DNA from: Actinomycetaceae bacterium | GTDB taxonomy: Bacteria; Actinomycetota; Actinomycetes; Actinomycetales; Actinomycetaceae | Length of the DNA stretch: 64,000 nt | Reading direction: 5' to 3' | NCBI GenBank assembly: GCA_030538185.1 | Contig: JAUNUK010000001.1 | Coordinates: 112,296 to 176,295, forward strand | Part shown: piece by piece, positions 36,260 to 44,596 of the stretch | How the letters are laid out: each line of letters begins with the position of its first letter | Numbering within the stretch: the first letter of the stretch is position 1 | Translations under genes and position numbers: made by a program | The notes under the pieces: model-generated | What the model was told of the DNA's origin: nothing | The model's input: only the letters and a program-made list of their open reading frames with translations | Databases searched by the model: none

Positions 36260-37195
36260 ATGCAGCCTAATCGTTGGTATACCCCATATTTACTTGCTGG
36301 TCCCGCAGTGTTGTGGGTGCTTGTGTTTTCTTTGTGGCCGTTCCTCAATACGGTCGTCTTGTCCTTTACGAACGCCAGGCCACTTCAGCCGGCAACCCTT
36401 GTGTGGTTCGACAACTACCAAAAACTTTTTGATGACGAAATGTTTAGGTACGCCATTGTCAACTCATTCATCTACGCCCTGGCCTGTGTCCCACTACTGA
36501 CTTTCTTGCCTTTGTTCCTGGCCATGCTGGTACAAAGAGTGATCCCAGGAATTGGATTCTTTAGAACCACAGCGTATTTCCCGGTTGTTGCTTCTGTCGT
36601 TGTCGTTTCTATTATTTGGGGCTGGCTATTTGAAAGCCGGGGGGTTATCAACGGTGCGTTGAAAGCCCTTGGCATACAGCCTGTGGATTTCTTGATTTAT
36701 CGCGAGTGGATTCTTTTTACAGCCGTGACCCTCACCGTGTGGAAGGGGATCGGCTATTACATGGTTATTTACCTTGCGGCACTGGGAAGTGTCAATAAGG
36801 AACTGTATGAGGCTGCAGCCCTGGATGGCGCTGGGTGGTGGCGTCGCTTTTGGACGGTCACCGTCCCGGGCGTCAAGGGAGCAATCCTATTGATTTCGGC
36901 ACTTATTACCGTGGCGGCCATCCGCGTTTTTTCGGAACTATACGTTTTGACTGGCGGAAATGGCGGTCCAGGAGGGCATGCGACCTCGATTGTTATGTAC
37001 GTCAAACAAGTCGGCTCTGGCCTGTCTGGCAGGTTAGGCTATGCCTCTGCTGTGTCGGTCGCTTTGTTCTTCTTGACGATCGGTCCTTTGCTCTTGGTCG
37101 GATACATCAACCAAAAGGATGAGATTCGAGACGCCTTGAGGGTGCGGAAACTCACCCGAGCACAAAGACGCAAAATGAAGGCAGGTGCACAATGA
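36260..37195 (+). CDS. Sugar ABC transporter permease (MalF type)
   Basis: 311 residues from ATG 36260, chosen over GTG 36245 because AAAGGG precedes it. Six helices and the inner-face EAA loop YEAAALDGAGWWRRFWTVTVPG. Forms the channel with the next gene product; the ATPase is not encoded here, so a shared MsiK-like ATPase elsewhere is likely (inference). Confidence 0.93.
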   Translation: MQPNRWYTPYLLAGPAVLWVLVFSLWPFLNTVVLSFTNARPLQPATLVWFDNYQKLFDDEMFRYAIVNSFIYALACVPLLTFLPLFLAMLVQRVIPGIGFFRTTAYFPVVASVVVVSIIWGWLFESRGVINGALKALGIQPVDFLIYREWILFTAVTLTVWKGIGYYMVIYLAALGSVNKELYEAAALDGAGWWRRFWTVTVPGVKGAILLISALITVAAIRVFSELYVLTGGNGGPGGHATSIVMYVKQVGSGLSGRLGYASAVSVALFFLTIGPLLLVGYINQKDEIRDALRVRKLTRAQRRKMKAGAQ

Positions 37196-38139
37196 GTGTG
37201 ACGGTCGAAGCGAGCAAGACTTCTGAGCTTGCAGTACCAAGTGCGCGTGGGGTTAAGAAAAAGGAACGTGAACTTCCCTATCGCAAACGCGGCAGCTTCA
37301 ATCTGGAAAAGCCAACCCTGGGCGTGTTGGTGCTGAAATATGTGGCGCTTATTGGGGTATTGCTGCTGTGTGTCGGTCCTTTTGTGTGGCAGTTATCGAC
37401 CTCGTTTAAGGGCAAGACGGAGGATCTGTACACCTTCCCTCCAACCTTGATCCCGCAGCACCCAACGTTGGACGCCTACGGGGAAGTCATGCGGACAATC
37501 CCGGTATTCAATTACGCCTGGCACTCGCTTCTGGTTGGCGTTGCTACAGTCGTATCCAACTGTGTCTTTGCTTTACTAGCCGGGTATGTCATTAGCTGCA
37601 TGTCCTTTAAAGGTAAGGCCCTCGTCTTGGGCTTGATTCTTTCAACCATGCTGCTTCCTGGCGAAGTGACCTTGACCAGTCAATATTTGACGATCAAGAG
37701 CCTGGGGTTTTCAAACTCCCTTATCGGTGTCTTCTTACCAGGGGCAATTGGTGCTCTAAACGTGTTACTGATGGCAACTGCCTGCAGAACCATTCCCAAA
37801 GAAATTCTGGACGCAGCAGTCATTGATGGCACAAACACTTGGCAACGTCTGTGGCATATTGTGTGGCCCAATGTTAAAGGCATGGTTTCGGTTGTGGCTT
37901 TGATGAGCTTCATTGGTGCCTGGGATGACTTCTTGTGGCCTCTGGTGGTCTTGTCAGATCCAGCGAAGTACACCTTGACAGTGGGTATGCAATACCTGGC
38001 ATCTAATCAAACCCTGGGGACGGATCCGCGCGTGGTGGCGGCAGGTACCGTCATTGCCCTGCTGCCAATCATCGCCCTCTTCGCCTTCACCCAACGCTTC
38101 TTCTTCGCCGGCGTAGAAACCGGAGCAGTAAAGGGCTAA
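37192..38139 (+). CDS. Sugar ABC transporter permease (MalG type)
   Basis: 315 residues from ATG 37192 with a 4-base overlap. A polar N-terminus of about 35 residues, six helices and the EAA-type loop DAAVIDGTNTWQRLWHIVWP. MalG-type partner of the preceding permease. Followed by a strong hairpin. Confidence 0.93.
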   Translation: MSVTVEASKTSELAVPSARGVKKKERELPYRKRGSFNLEKPTLGVLVLKYVALIGVLLLCVGPFVWQLSTSFKGKTEDLYTFPPTLIPQHPTLDAYGEVMRTIPVFNYAWHSLLVGVATVVSNCVFALLAGYVISCMSFKGKALVLGLILSTMLLPGEVTLTSQYLTIKSLGFSNSLIGVFLPGAIGALNVLLMATACRTIPKEILDAAVIDGTNTWQRLWHIVWPNVKGMVSVVALMSFIGAWDDFLWPLVVLSDPAKYTLTVGMQYLASNQTLGTDPRVVAAGTVIALLPIIALFAFTQRFFFAGVETGAVKG

Positions 38140-38203
38140 TAGAACGGACTGGGAAAACCACGCCACAATACCTTGAATAATGCTCTGCCCACAGTTATGC
38201 AAA

Positions 38204-38241
38204 GCAGGAAAGTCGGAAGTCGCGCCTTCCGACTTTCCTGC
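38204..38241. terminator. Bidirectional terminator of the transporter operon
   Basis: Perfect 16-bp arms (38204-38219 and 38226-38241) around a 6-base loop. It lies between the convergent permease and LacI genes and can serve both. Confidence 0.8.
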
Positions 38242-38288
38242 CAGTGACGCGCCGCGGATTATCGCGGCGCAATTAAACACCGTGCCGC

Positions 38289-39281
38289 TCACGTCGAGTC
38301 TCTTACGACCAATTGTGGACTGGGCGCATGCACATTGCCTGCCGACCCACGTTCTAAATACTCCAAGAGCATGGTTGCAGCCATGGCGCCCATCTCAATC
38401 GGGTCGCGGTTCAGCGCCGTGATAGTCGGGTTAGCGACCTTACACAAGGGCGCATCCTCCAGGGACACCACTGCAATATCCTGTGGGATCCGCAGGCCTT
38501 CCTGCTCTATGGCGCTCATGCCGCCCAAGGCCAGGATTTCGTTATCGTAAACGATAGCGGTGGGCGGATCGGCTGAGGTGATCATGTGCCTGGTCACCAC
38601 CTGCCCGGATTCCTCCGTGTAATCAGTCGACAGGGCGCGGGTCTCTATCCCGGCCTCGCCACATGAAACCTCAAAAGCCGAGGCGCGCGCCAAGGAGTAT
38701 TCCAGCCCCATAATGCCTGCGACATAGGCGATATTCTTATGGCCCTGCTGATGCAGATATTCCACAACCGAGCGCACGGCCCCATAGTCGTCCGCCAGGA
38801 GGGACGGGCATCCGGGTACGTGCTGTCCAATGGCCACCGCCGGTATCGACAGGGTTTGCAGGTGCGCCGGCCTCGGATCTTGATTGCGCAAATCCGTCAG
38901 AATCACACCATCGACTCGTCGCTGGGTCCACCACTGGTGGTAAACCTGTTTTTCTGCCTCGATGGTGTCCACAATCTGTAGGGCCAGTGTGAAGTTTTGA
39001 GGTGACAAGATGGATTCGATTCCACAGATCAGTTGAAAATAGAACTTTTCCGTAGAAAGAGATTTCCGAGGGCGGGCAATAACTAGCCCGATCGACGACG
39101 TACTCGCCCCGGTCAGGGCTCGAGCAGCGGGGTTTGGTGCCCACCCCATCTGAGTGGCGATTCCTCGCACCCTTGCGCGGGTCTCGTCAGAAACACCTGG
39201 GCGGTCATTGAGCGCAAAGGAGACCGCAGACTGCGAGACACGGGCTTCTTTGGCTATGTCTCTAATTGTGGGCCTTTTCAT
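38289..39281 (-). CDS. LacI-family transcriptional regulator
   Basis: 330 residues. Helix-turn-helix PTIRDIAKEARVSQSAVSFALN and hinge PAARALTGASTSSIG, then a periplasmic-binding-like domain ending SLEDAPLCKVANPTITALNRDPIEMG. Presumed repressor of the mannoside locus, which it flanks. Motif copy 39066-39074 sits at the hinge/domain border (IARPRKS). Confidence 0.92.
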   Translation of the reverse strand: MKRPTIRDIAKEARVSQSAVSFALNDRPGVSDETRARVRGIATQMGWAPNPAARALTGASTSSIGLVIARPRKSLSTEKFYFQLICGIESILSPQNFTLALQIVDTIEAEKQVYHQWWTQRRVDGVILTDLRNQDPRPAHLQTLSIPAVAIGQHVPGCPSLLADDYGAVRSVVEYLHQQGHKNIAYVAGIMGLEYSLARASAFEVSCGEAGIETRALSTDYTEESGQVVTRHMITSADPPTAIVYDNEILALGGMSAIEQEGLRIPQDIAVVSLEDAPLCKVANPTITALNRDPIEMGAMAATMLLEYLERGSAGNVHAPSPQLVVRDST

Positions 39282-39341
39282 GCACTACATGGTACCTCCA
39301 GCCGCCTTGCTCAAACCGCAAGTGGAGGGTCGCGGCGCAAG

Positions 39342-40940
39342 TTATCTGACCCAGGCCCGCCCAGCTCGCAATTCGCGCTGAGCCAGAGCTAGAACCTCGC
39401 GCCGGTCTATCTTTCCAGGGCCCAGTTTCGGCAAATCAGGCACGATGGCGATAATCCTGGGTGCGTGCGCCCCGCCCAGTTCGGCCGTGACCGCTGTGCG
39501 GATGCGCGCTGCCAAAGAATCAGGTTCAACGAGGCCGCCCTCGTCAATTCCTTCGGCGGCGGGCACCCCCTCGACGGCGCCGTACATGGGCGCAACCAAG
39601 TCGCCCTCGAAATCCCCGGAGGCCACGACGACTGCCGTGACGACCTCGATCCACCTGGAATCCGGCAGGCCGACGACGCAGACTTCACCAACGCCTTCCA
39701 CGGCTCCCGCAGCGGATTCCACGGCCGAGGCGTGGACCTTGACGCCACCAGTGTTGATGACATCATCGGCGCGCCCCTGGACAATCAGGCGTGGTCCGTC
39801 CATGCGGCCCGTGTCCTTCGTGCGCAGCCAACGCCGCCTGGACATGTCGACGAAAGGCGAATCTTCGTTGTCACCCTGGGCCTCTAAATACCCTTCCATC
39901 AGGATCGTTCCGCTCAGCCATACGATTCCTGCCACGCAGGCGACGTGCACGCCGGGCAGCGGGATGCCGTCATAAACACAGCCTCCGCAGGTCTCGGTCA
40001 TGCCATAGGTGGTGACTATTTTGATGCCGTGCGCTCGTGCCCGATCCAGCAGGTACGGGGTTGCTGCTGAACCTCCCAAGAGGACCGCATCGAGTTGTTT
40101 TAGCGCCTCCACGCACTCTTGTCCCGCATCCAGACATTCAGAAAGCTGGGTGGGAACGAGGGAAAGGTAGGCGGGGGTGTCGGTGTCCTTTGCCTTTGCT
40201 CGGTCAATGGCACGCGCCAAAGCTTTGGGTTGGAAGCCGCGGGTCGTGTCAACGATGAGCGGCGGGATTCCTGCGATAAGCGCACGCACGAGGACCTGAA
40301 GTCCGGCGATGTGTTGGGTTGGTAGAGCCAGGATCCAACGCCCTGGCCTGCCTAAAAATGCCGAGGACGCCTGAGCGCTGGCCACTATCGCCGACATGGA
40401 CAGCGCCACCAAGTGCCCGTCTTGAATCGAAGAGCCCGAGGTCTGCATGACGATCTGGGTGCGGGCAGGAAGGTGCCCTGAAATGCGGGAGATAAGAGTG
40501 GCGCGCGCATCTGCCGGGTCCACGCCAGGCGCAGTGGGTACCAAGACTTCTTTGAAGGTCGGCGCAGGCGGCGCGGGAGGTGTCGGGGGCGCGGGTGGTG
40601 CCGGCACTTCAAGGTTTTCGTTATTAGCTTCATTGCCGAGGGCGGCGTCTTCGCTGTCCTGGCGGTCTTGAGAATCTTGCGCGTCTTCGGGACTATCTTC
40701 AGATGAGGTCTGTGAACTTGGTGTAGGCGGGGGCGCAACAGTGTGTGCATCGTCGCCCTCGGCAATTTTTTTGTTGGAATTGCCGAAAATACCATCTGGC
40801 CACAGTGCTCTGGTCTTGTCTAACTCGGCTTCCACTAGGGGTTCGAGTGCCTCAATTAGGGACACGACATCTGCTGGGGCGGTTCCGCCGGTGATGAATC
40901 GGAATCGCACGGGTACAGGTGCTGTGGCGGTGTCTTTCAC
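39342..40940 (-). CDS. menE: O-succinylbenzoate-CoA ligase MenE (with insertion)
   Basis: 532 residues. Adenylate-forming enzyme: TSGSS (P-loop-like) at about 165, LPTQHIAGLQVLVRAL, TTYGMTETCGGCVYDG, KDTGRMDG and final GPGKIDRRE (catalytic Lys). Activates o-succinylbenzoate with CoA in menaquinone synthesis. Residues about 55-130 (40551-40778) form an acidic then Pro/Ala-rich insertion, absent from the family, that contains two motif copies in opposite orientation (40636-40644 +, 40754-40762 -). Another Gly/Glu-rich insertion is near 455-480. Confidence 0.92.
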   Translation of the reverse strand: MKDTATAPVPVRFRFITGGTAPADVVSLIEALEPLVEAELDKTRALWPDGIFGNSNKKIAEGDDAHTVAPPPTPSSQTSSEDSPEDAQDSQDRQDSEDAALGNEANNENLEVPAPPAPPTPPAPPAPTFKEVLVPTAPGVDPADARATLISRISGHLPARTQIVMQTSGSSIQDGHLVALSMSAIVASAQASSAFLGRPGRWILALPTQHIAGLQVLVRALIAGIPPLIVDTTRGFQPKALARAIDRAKAKDTDTPAYLSLVPTQLSECLDAGQECVEALKQLDAVLLGGSAATPYLLDRARAHGIKIVTTYGMTETCGGCVYDGIPLPGVHVACVAGIVWLSGTILMEGYLEAQGDNEDSPFVDMSRRRWLRTKDTGRMDGPRLIVQGRADDVINTGGVKVHASAVESAAGAVEGVGEVCVVGLPDSRWIEVVTAVVVASGDFEGDLVAPMYGAVEGVPAAEGIDEGGLVEPDSLAARIRTAVTAELGGAHAPRIIAIVPDLPKLGPGKIDRREVLALAQRELRAGRAWVR

Positions 40941-41005
40941 GATGAAAACCTCAATGACGGGTACGGTTGAATCCCCGCCTAGTGGCGGCGACAGGAAGGA
41001 TCACC

Positions 41006-42316
41006 GTGTTCGCAAACTCGCATACCGACTTTGACATTCAGCCTGGGCGAAGGTCTTTAACCGATTTTCGTCGTTCTCGAGTGCTGCAAGGGCACAGCCA
41101 TCAATCCACGCTGATCCTACCGTTTCTGGCCAGGTTTGTTGCATTCGTCACCATAGCGGGTCTCGGTTTGTCTCTGGCAGGTTGTTCTTCCACAGCAAAG
41201 GGTGGCGATGGTGAGGCGGCGCCTACACAGAAACAGACCACGCCAGAAGTGCCACCACCTCCTGTGACCTGGCCTTTGACTGGTGTTGTTGTGGATGGGT
41301 CTGATGCCGCTGGGTTGGAGGCTGTCAAAAAACGTCCAACGGTGAGTGTGAAGATTGAAAACTCTGCGGCGGCGCGTCCTCAGTCCGGCCTGGAGGTTGC
41401 CGACATCGTTTATGAAGAAATGATTGAGGGAGGCTCGACCCGTTTCAACGCCGTGTGGCATTCGACTCTGCCCACAAGCGTGGGGCCTGTGCGTTCGGTG
41501 CGACCCGTCGATGTGCCCTTGTCCTTGCCTCTGGGAGGGATTTTGGCTTTCTCCGGTGGTCAGGATGACTTTATTTACGAGGTGCGTAACTCTGGGATGG
41601 TCGGCCTCGACGAAGACCACGTTGGCAAAGCGGCGACCCGCACGCGCGACAGGCGCATGCCACACAACCTGTACTACAACACCGAGATGTTGGCGCAAAA
41701 CTTTGGTTCAGAGTTGACGGCACCAAAACGGCAGTGGCCAATTGTGGAGCCCCCCGTAGGAGGGGATGCTGGTGACGGCGCGGGCGGCGGCACGGGTGCG
41801 GAGGCAACGCCCTCGGCAAGTGCTGAGGCGAAAGATTCGGCAGGCAGCCCGTCATCCACCAGCAGCCCCGCAACCGAGGAGCCCGCAGACCCCACAAAGC
41901 CTAGTGCGGTAAGCAAGGGCCAACCCGCAGCCCAGATTATTGCCAAGTTCCCAGCACACAGGGCGGGTTGGTCCTGGTCTGGGGTGGCTTGGCTGCGCTA
42001 TGACGATGGTGTCCAGAGCGTTGCGGCCTCTGGAACTCCCCTTGTGGCGGCCAATGTGGTGGTCTTGCAGGTAGAGACCTTTAACACGCGCTACCGCGAC
42101 GGGGCCGGAAGCCCTGTGCCAGATACCAAGCTGCTGACCTCTGGTAAAGGTTGGGTGGCCTCCGGTGGACATATTCTGCCTATAACTTGGTCGAAAGCCT
42201 CAAACGCCGAATCTTTCCAGTTCACGGATGAAAACGGCATGCCCGTCGTCTTGAACAGCGGGGCGACCTGGGTCGAACTGGTGCCCATAAACGGCGGCTT
42301 GGTCGAAATAAGCTAA
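41006..42316 (+). CDS. DUF3048 lipoprotein
   Basis: 436 residues from GTG 41006 with GGAAGGA 5 bases upstream; GTG 41081 would give a more normal signal peptide. Lipobox LSLAGC. DUF3048 N-domain (VSVKIENSAAARPQSGLEVADIVYEEMIEGGSTRF) and C-domain (HRAGWSWSGVAWLRYDDG, GKGWVASGGHILPITWSK) are joined by a Gly/Ala/Ser/Pro-rich linker of about 60 residues with motif copy 41808-41816. Related to YerB; function unknown, surface exposed. Confidence 0.87.
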   Translation: MFANSHTDFDIQPGRRSLTDFRRSRVLQGHSHQSTLILPFLARFVAFVTIAGLGLSLAGCSSTAKGGDGEAAPTQKQTTPEVPPPPVTWPLTGVVVDGSDAAGLEAVKKRPTVSVKIENSAAARPQSGLEVADIVYEEMIEGGSTRFNAVWHSTLPTSVGPVRSVRPVDVPLSLPLGGILAFSGGQDDFIYEVRNSGMVGLDEDHVGKAATRTRDRRMPHNLYYNTEMLAQNFGSELTAPKRQWPIVEPPVGGDAGDGAGGGTGAEATPSASAEAKDSAGSPSSTSSPATEEPADPTKPSAVSKGQPAAQIIAKFPAHRAGWSWSGVAWLRYDDGVQSVAASGTPLVAANVVVLQVETFNTRYRDGAGSPVPDTKLLTSGKGWVASGGHILPITWSKASNAESFQFTDENGMPVVLNSGATWVELVPINGGLVEIS

Positions 42317-42329
42317 GCCCAAGCTTGTG

Positions 42330-42368
42330 TGACTGTATCGGCAGGAACGCTTCCGACCGATACAGTCA
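42330..42368. repeat. Palindromic repeat family B, intact copy
   Basis: Arms 42330-42341 and 42357-42368 (TGACTGTATCGG and complement) are perfect. It fills the convergent gap between DUF3048 and menB and may terminate both transcripts. Confidence 0.85.
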
Positions 42369-42369
42369 G

Positions 42370-43395
42370 CTAGTAGTAGTAGGGGAAGTTGGACCAGTTG
42401 GGGGCGCGCCCCTGCACGAAGGCGTCCCTGCCCTCTTGTGCCTCGGCGGTCATATAGGCCATGCGGGTGGCCTCACCCGCGAACATCTGCTGCCCTAATA
42501 ACCCGTCATCTGCGGCATTGAAGGCGTATTTGAGCATTCGGATCGCCTGGGGTGACTTGCTGGCAATGCTGCGTGCCCAGTCCAAGGCCGTGGTCTCTAG
42601 CTCGGCGTGTGGCACAGCCGCATTTACCATCCCCCAGTTGGCTGCGTCCTCGGCGCCGTAGGTGTCGGCCAAGAAGAAAATCTGTCGTGCGCGTTTATCG
42701 CCCACGTGGCGAGCCAAAAGTGCAGAACCGTAACCCGCATCAAAAGAGCCCACATTCGCATCCGTCTGCTTGAAGCGGGCGTGTTCTATGGAGGCCAGGG
42801 CCAAATCCGCGACAACCACCAAGGAGTGCCCGCCCCCCGCAGCCCAGCCGGGCACCAAAGCAATAACTGGCTTGGGTGTGGCACGGATCAGGCGTTGAAC
42901 CTCCAGGATATGTAACCTCCCAGCCCTGGCACGCGCCACGTGTTCGGCCTCTTCGCCCTCGGCAATCAAAGTGGCGGAAGGCGTGTCGCCTAAGGAACCT
43001 GTGTACTTATAGCCGTCGCGCCCGCGAACCCGCTGATCCCCGCCGGAACAAAAGGCGTAGCCCCCGTCTTTGGCGCTGGGGCCATTGCCGGTCAGCAGTA
43101 TCGCCGCAACGTCTGGCGTGCAACGTGCGTGATCCAGGCAAGCGTAGAGTTCATCGACGGTTTCGGGGCGAAAGGCGTTGCGCAGATCGGGTCTGTCGAA
43201 GGCAATGCGCACGACTGGCAACAGCGCGCCTTCGGGTGCCCCGTCTGCTTCGAGGCCGCGCGAAACGGCGCGGTGATAAGTCAGGTCTTGCAGGTCACCG
43301 CTCAGGAAGTCAGCGAACCGAGGGTCGAAGGCGTGGTCAACCTCGCGCCAGCGCGCCGGGTCGAATGTGTCGGATACAAAAGGCAGGGAGCTCAT
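42370..43395 (-). CDS. menB: 1,4-dihydroxy-2-naphthoyl-CoA synthase
   Basis: 341 residues from ATG 43395; the extension to 43563 is not conserved. Crotonase fold with RNAFRPETVDELY, FCSGGDQRVRGRDGY, VPGWAAGGGHSLVVVADLALAS and the C-terminal APNWSNFPYY typical of MenB. Closes the second ring of the naphthoquinone. A loop after GRDGYKYTG is extended and carries motif copy 42954-42962 (LIAEGEE), where the family has a variable acidic loop. Confidence 0.96.
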   Translation of the reverse strand: MSSLPFVSDTFDPARWREVDHAFDPRFADFLSGDLQDLTYHRAVSRGLEADGAPEGALLPVVRIAFDRPDLRNAFRPETVDELYACLDHARCTPDVAAILLTGNGPSAKDGGYAFCSGGDQRVRGRDGYKYTGSLGDTPSATLIAEGEEAEHVARARAGRLHILEVQRLIRATPKPVIALVPGWAAGGGHSLVVVADLALASIEHARFKQTDANVGSFDAGYGSALLARHVGDKRARQIFFLADTYGAEDAANWGMVNAAVPHAELETTALDWARSIASKSPQAIRMLKYAFNAADDGLLGQQMFAGEATRMAYMTAEAQEGRDAFVQGRAPNWSNFPYYY

Positions 43396-43445
43396 GCAAC
43401 CAGCATAGACATATTGGGCGAGTCGCTGGCTTGAGAAAAACATTG

Positions 43446-43454
43446 CCGAGGGCG
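43446..43454 (+). repeat. CCGAGGGCG motif copy, divergent promoter region
   Basis: Consensus copy ATTGCCGAGGGCGG in the 181-base gap between menB and the 43577 membrane protein gene; nothing else was recognised there. Confidence 0.85.
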
Positions 43455-43576
43455 GTGTCGCAGTGGATGTGGCTGAAAAATGGGAAGGCCGTGGTGTTTC
43501 GTGTTCGTGTCCGCCCCCTGGTCTAGCATGGACCTTGAGGGTAAAACGATACGCACAGCGCAAGAGGGGAGGGTAT

Positions 43577-44536
43577 GTGGACTACATGTTCCCCCTTGCT
43601 GCAGTGCTGGGCATTGGTGTGTGGGTGGCCTCCTACGTGACGGTGCGCATTAAGGCAGTGCGAGACTCCCTGGGACGCGGTGAGTTCGGCAATAGGATCT
43701 TGTTATTGATGGTGCCGGGGCTGACCTTGATTTGTGTGGGTGTGACTGTTGCACAGGCTTTGTTATTGCCCAAGTGGGCACTGGAATCATCGTGGGCCAG
43801 GCCTCTTGGGGTCGGGGTGTTCCTGATTTTGACGGGTGTGGGTTTTGGACTCGTCATTTGGTCGTTCTTGCCCGTGAACGTTCCCAGGTGGATGCGCCCA
43901 AACTGGTTATTGGAAGAAGACAAGAACCTGGATCGTCAGTCCATACGTCGAGTTCAACGGCGGGGATCTTCTGCTCGCAGCTCCAGGCGACGCTTGGGAT
44001 GGGATGAGCTTGAACCCATCATGGTTGCCGGGGTGGCTATCGCATTGCCGCGGGATTGGCCGCGTACCATCCCCGACGTGCCCGTCGTGGCGGAACCTCC
44101 CACACAGGGCGAGGCAGGCGAGGGCGAGGCAGATGACGCTCCACAAGAACAAGAACCTGCCAAGCCGCACTTGTCTCTGTTGGTGCAGGCGACCTCACCG
44201 GGAGAAAACTACACCCAAGTCCAGATTTCTTTGTGGCGAAGCCAACGCGCGCAAGACATGGAACAGGCGCGCGCCTTCACGCAAGCTCTGGCCAGCCCGA
44301 GCGGATGGTATCTCAACAGTGCCGAAGCACTCACGATTGCGCAATCCTCAGCGCTTGAATGTAAATTGACCCGTAAAGAAGGTGAAGATGCCACAGTTCA
44401 GTCCATGATGCGCTGGGTCATCTCGCAAAGAGGCTTTGGTTATGTGCTCGATGTTTTTGTGGCATCAACACAAAGTGAAGAAGCGCGCCAACTGGGACAT
44501 TGTGTGGCGGCAACACTGGTGTTACCAGCGCCTTGA
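43577..44536 (+). CDS. Membrane protein of unknown function
   Basis: About 319 residues from GTG 43577 (GGGGAGGG just before it; ATG 43586 also possible). Three N-terminal membrane helices (about 4-22, 38-60, 74-98), an Arg-rich segment, then a soluble domain of about 180 residues interrupted by an acidic Glu/Pro-rich stretch. I do not recognise the family. It is followed by menC at 60 bases and could be in the same transcript. Confidence 0.7.
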   Translation: MDYMFPLAAVLGIGVWVASYVTVRIKAVRDSLGRGEFGNRILLLMVPGLTLICVGVTVAQALLLPKWALESSWARPLGVGVFLILTGVGFGLVIWSFLPVNVPRWMRPNWLLEEDKNLDRQSIRRVQRRGSSARSSRRRLGWDELEPIMVAGVAIALPRDWPRTIPDVPVVAEPPTQGEAGEGEADDAPQEQEPAKPHLSLLVQATSPGENYTQVQISLWRSQRAQDMEQARAFTQALASPSGWYLNSAEALTIAQSSALECKLTRKEGEDATVQSMMRWVISQRGFGYVLDVFVASTQSEEARQLGHCVAATLVLPAP

Positions 44537-44596
44537 ACGTCGTAAAGGACCAGACACCTTAGTAACCCAATCGACTGTAAGGATGTGGCATAGGGG

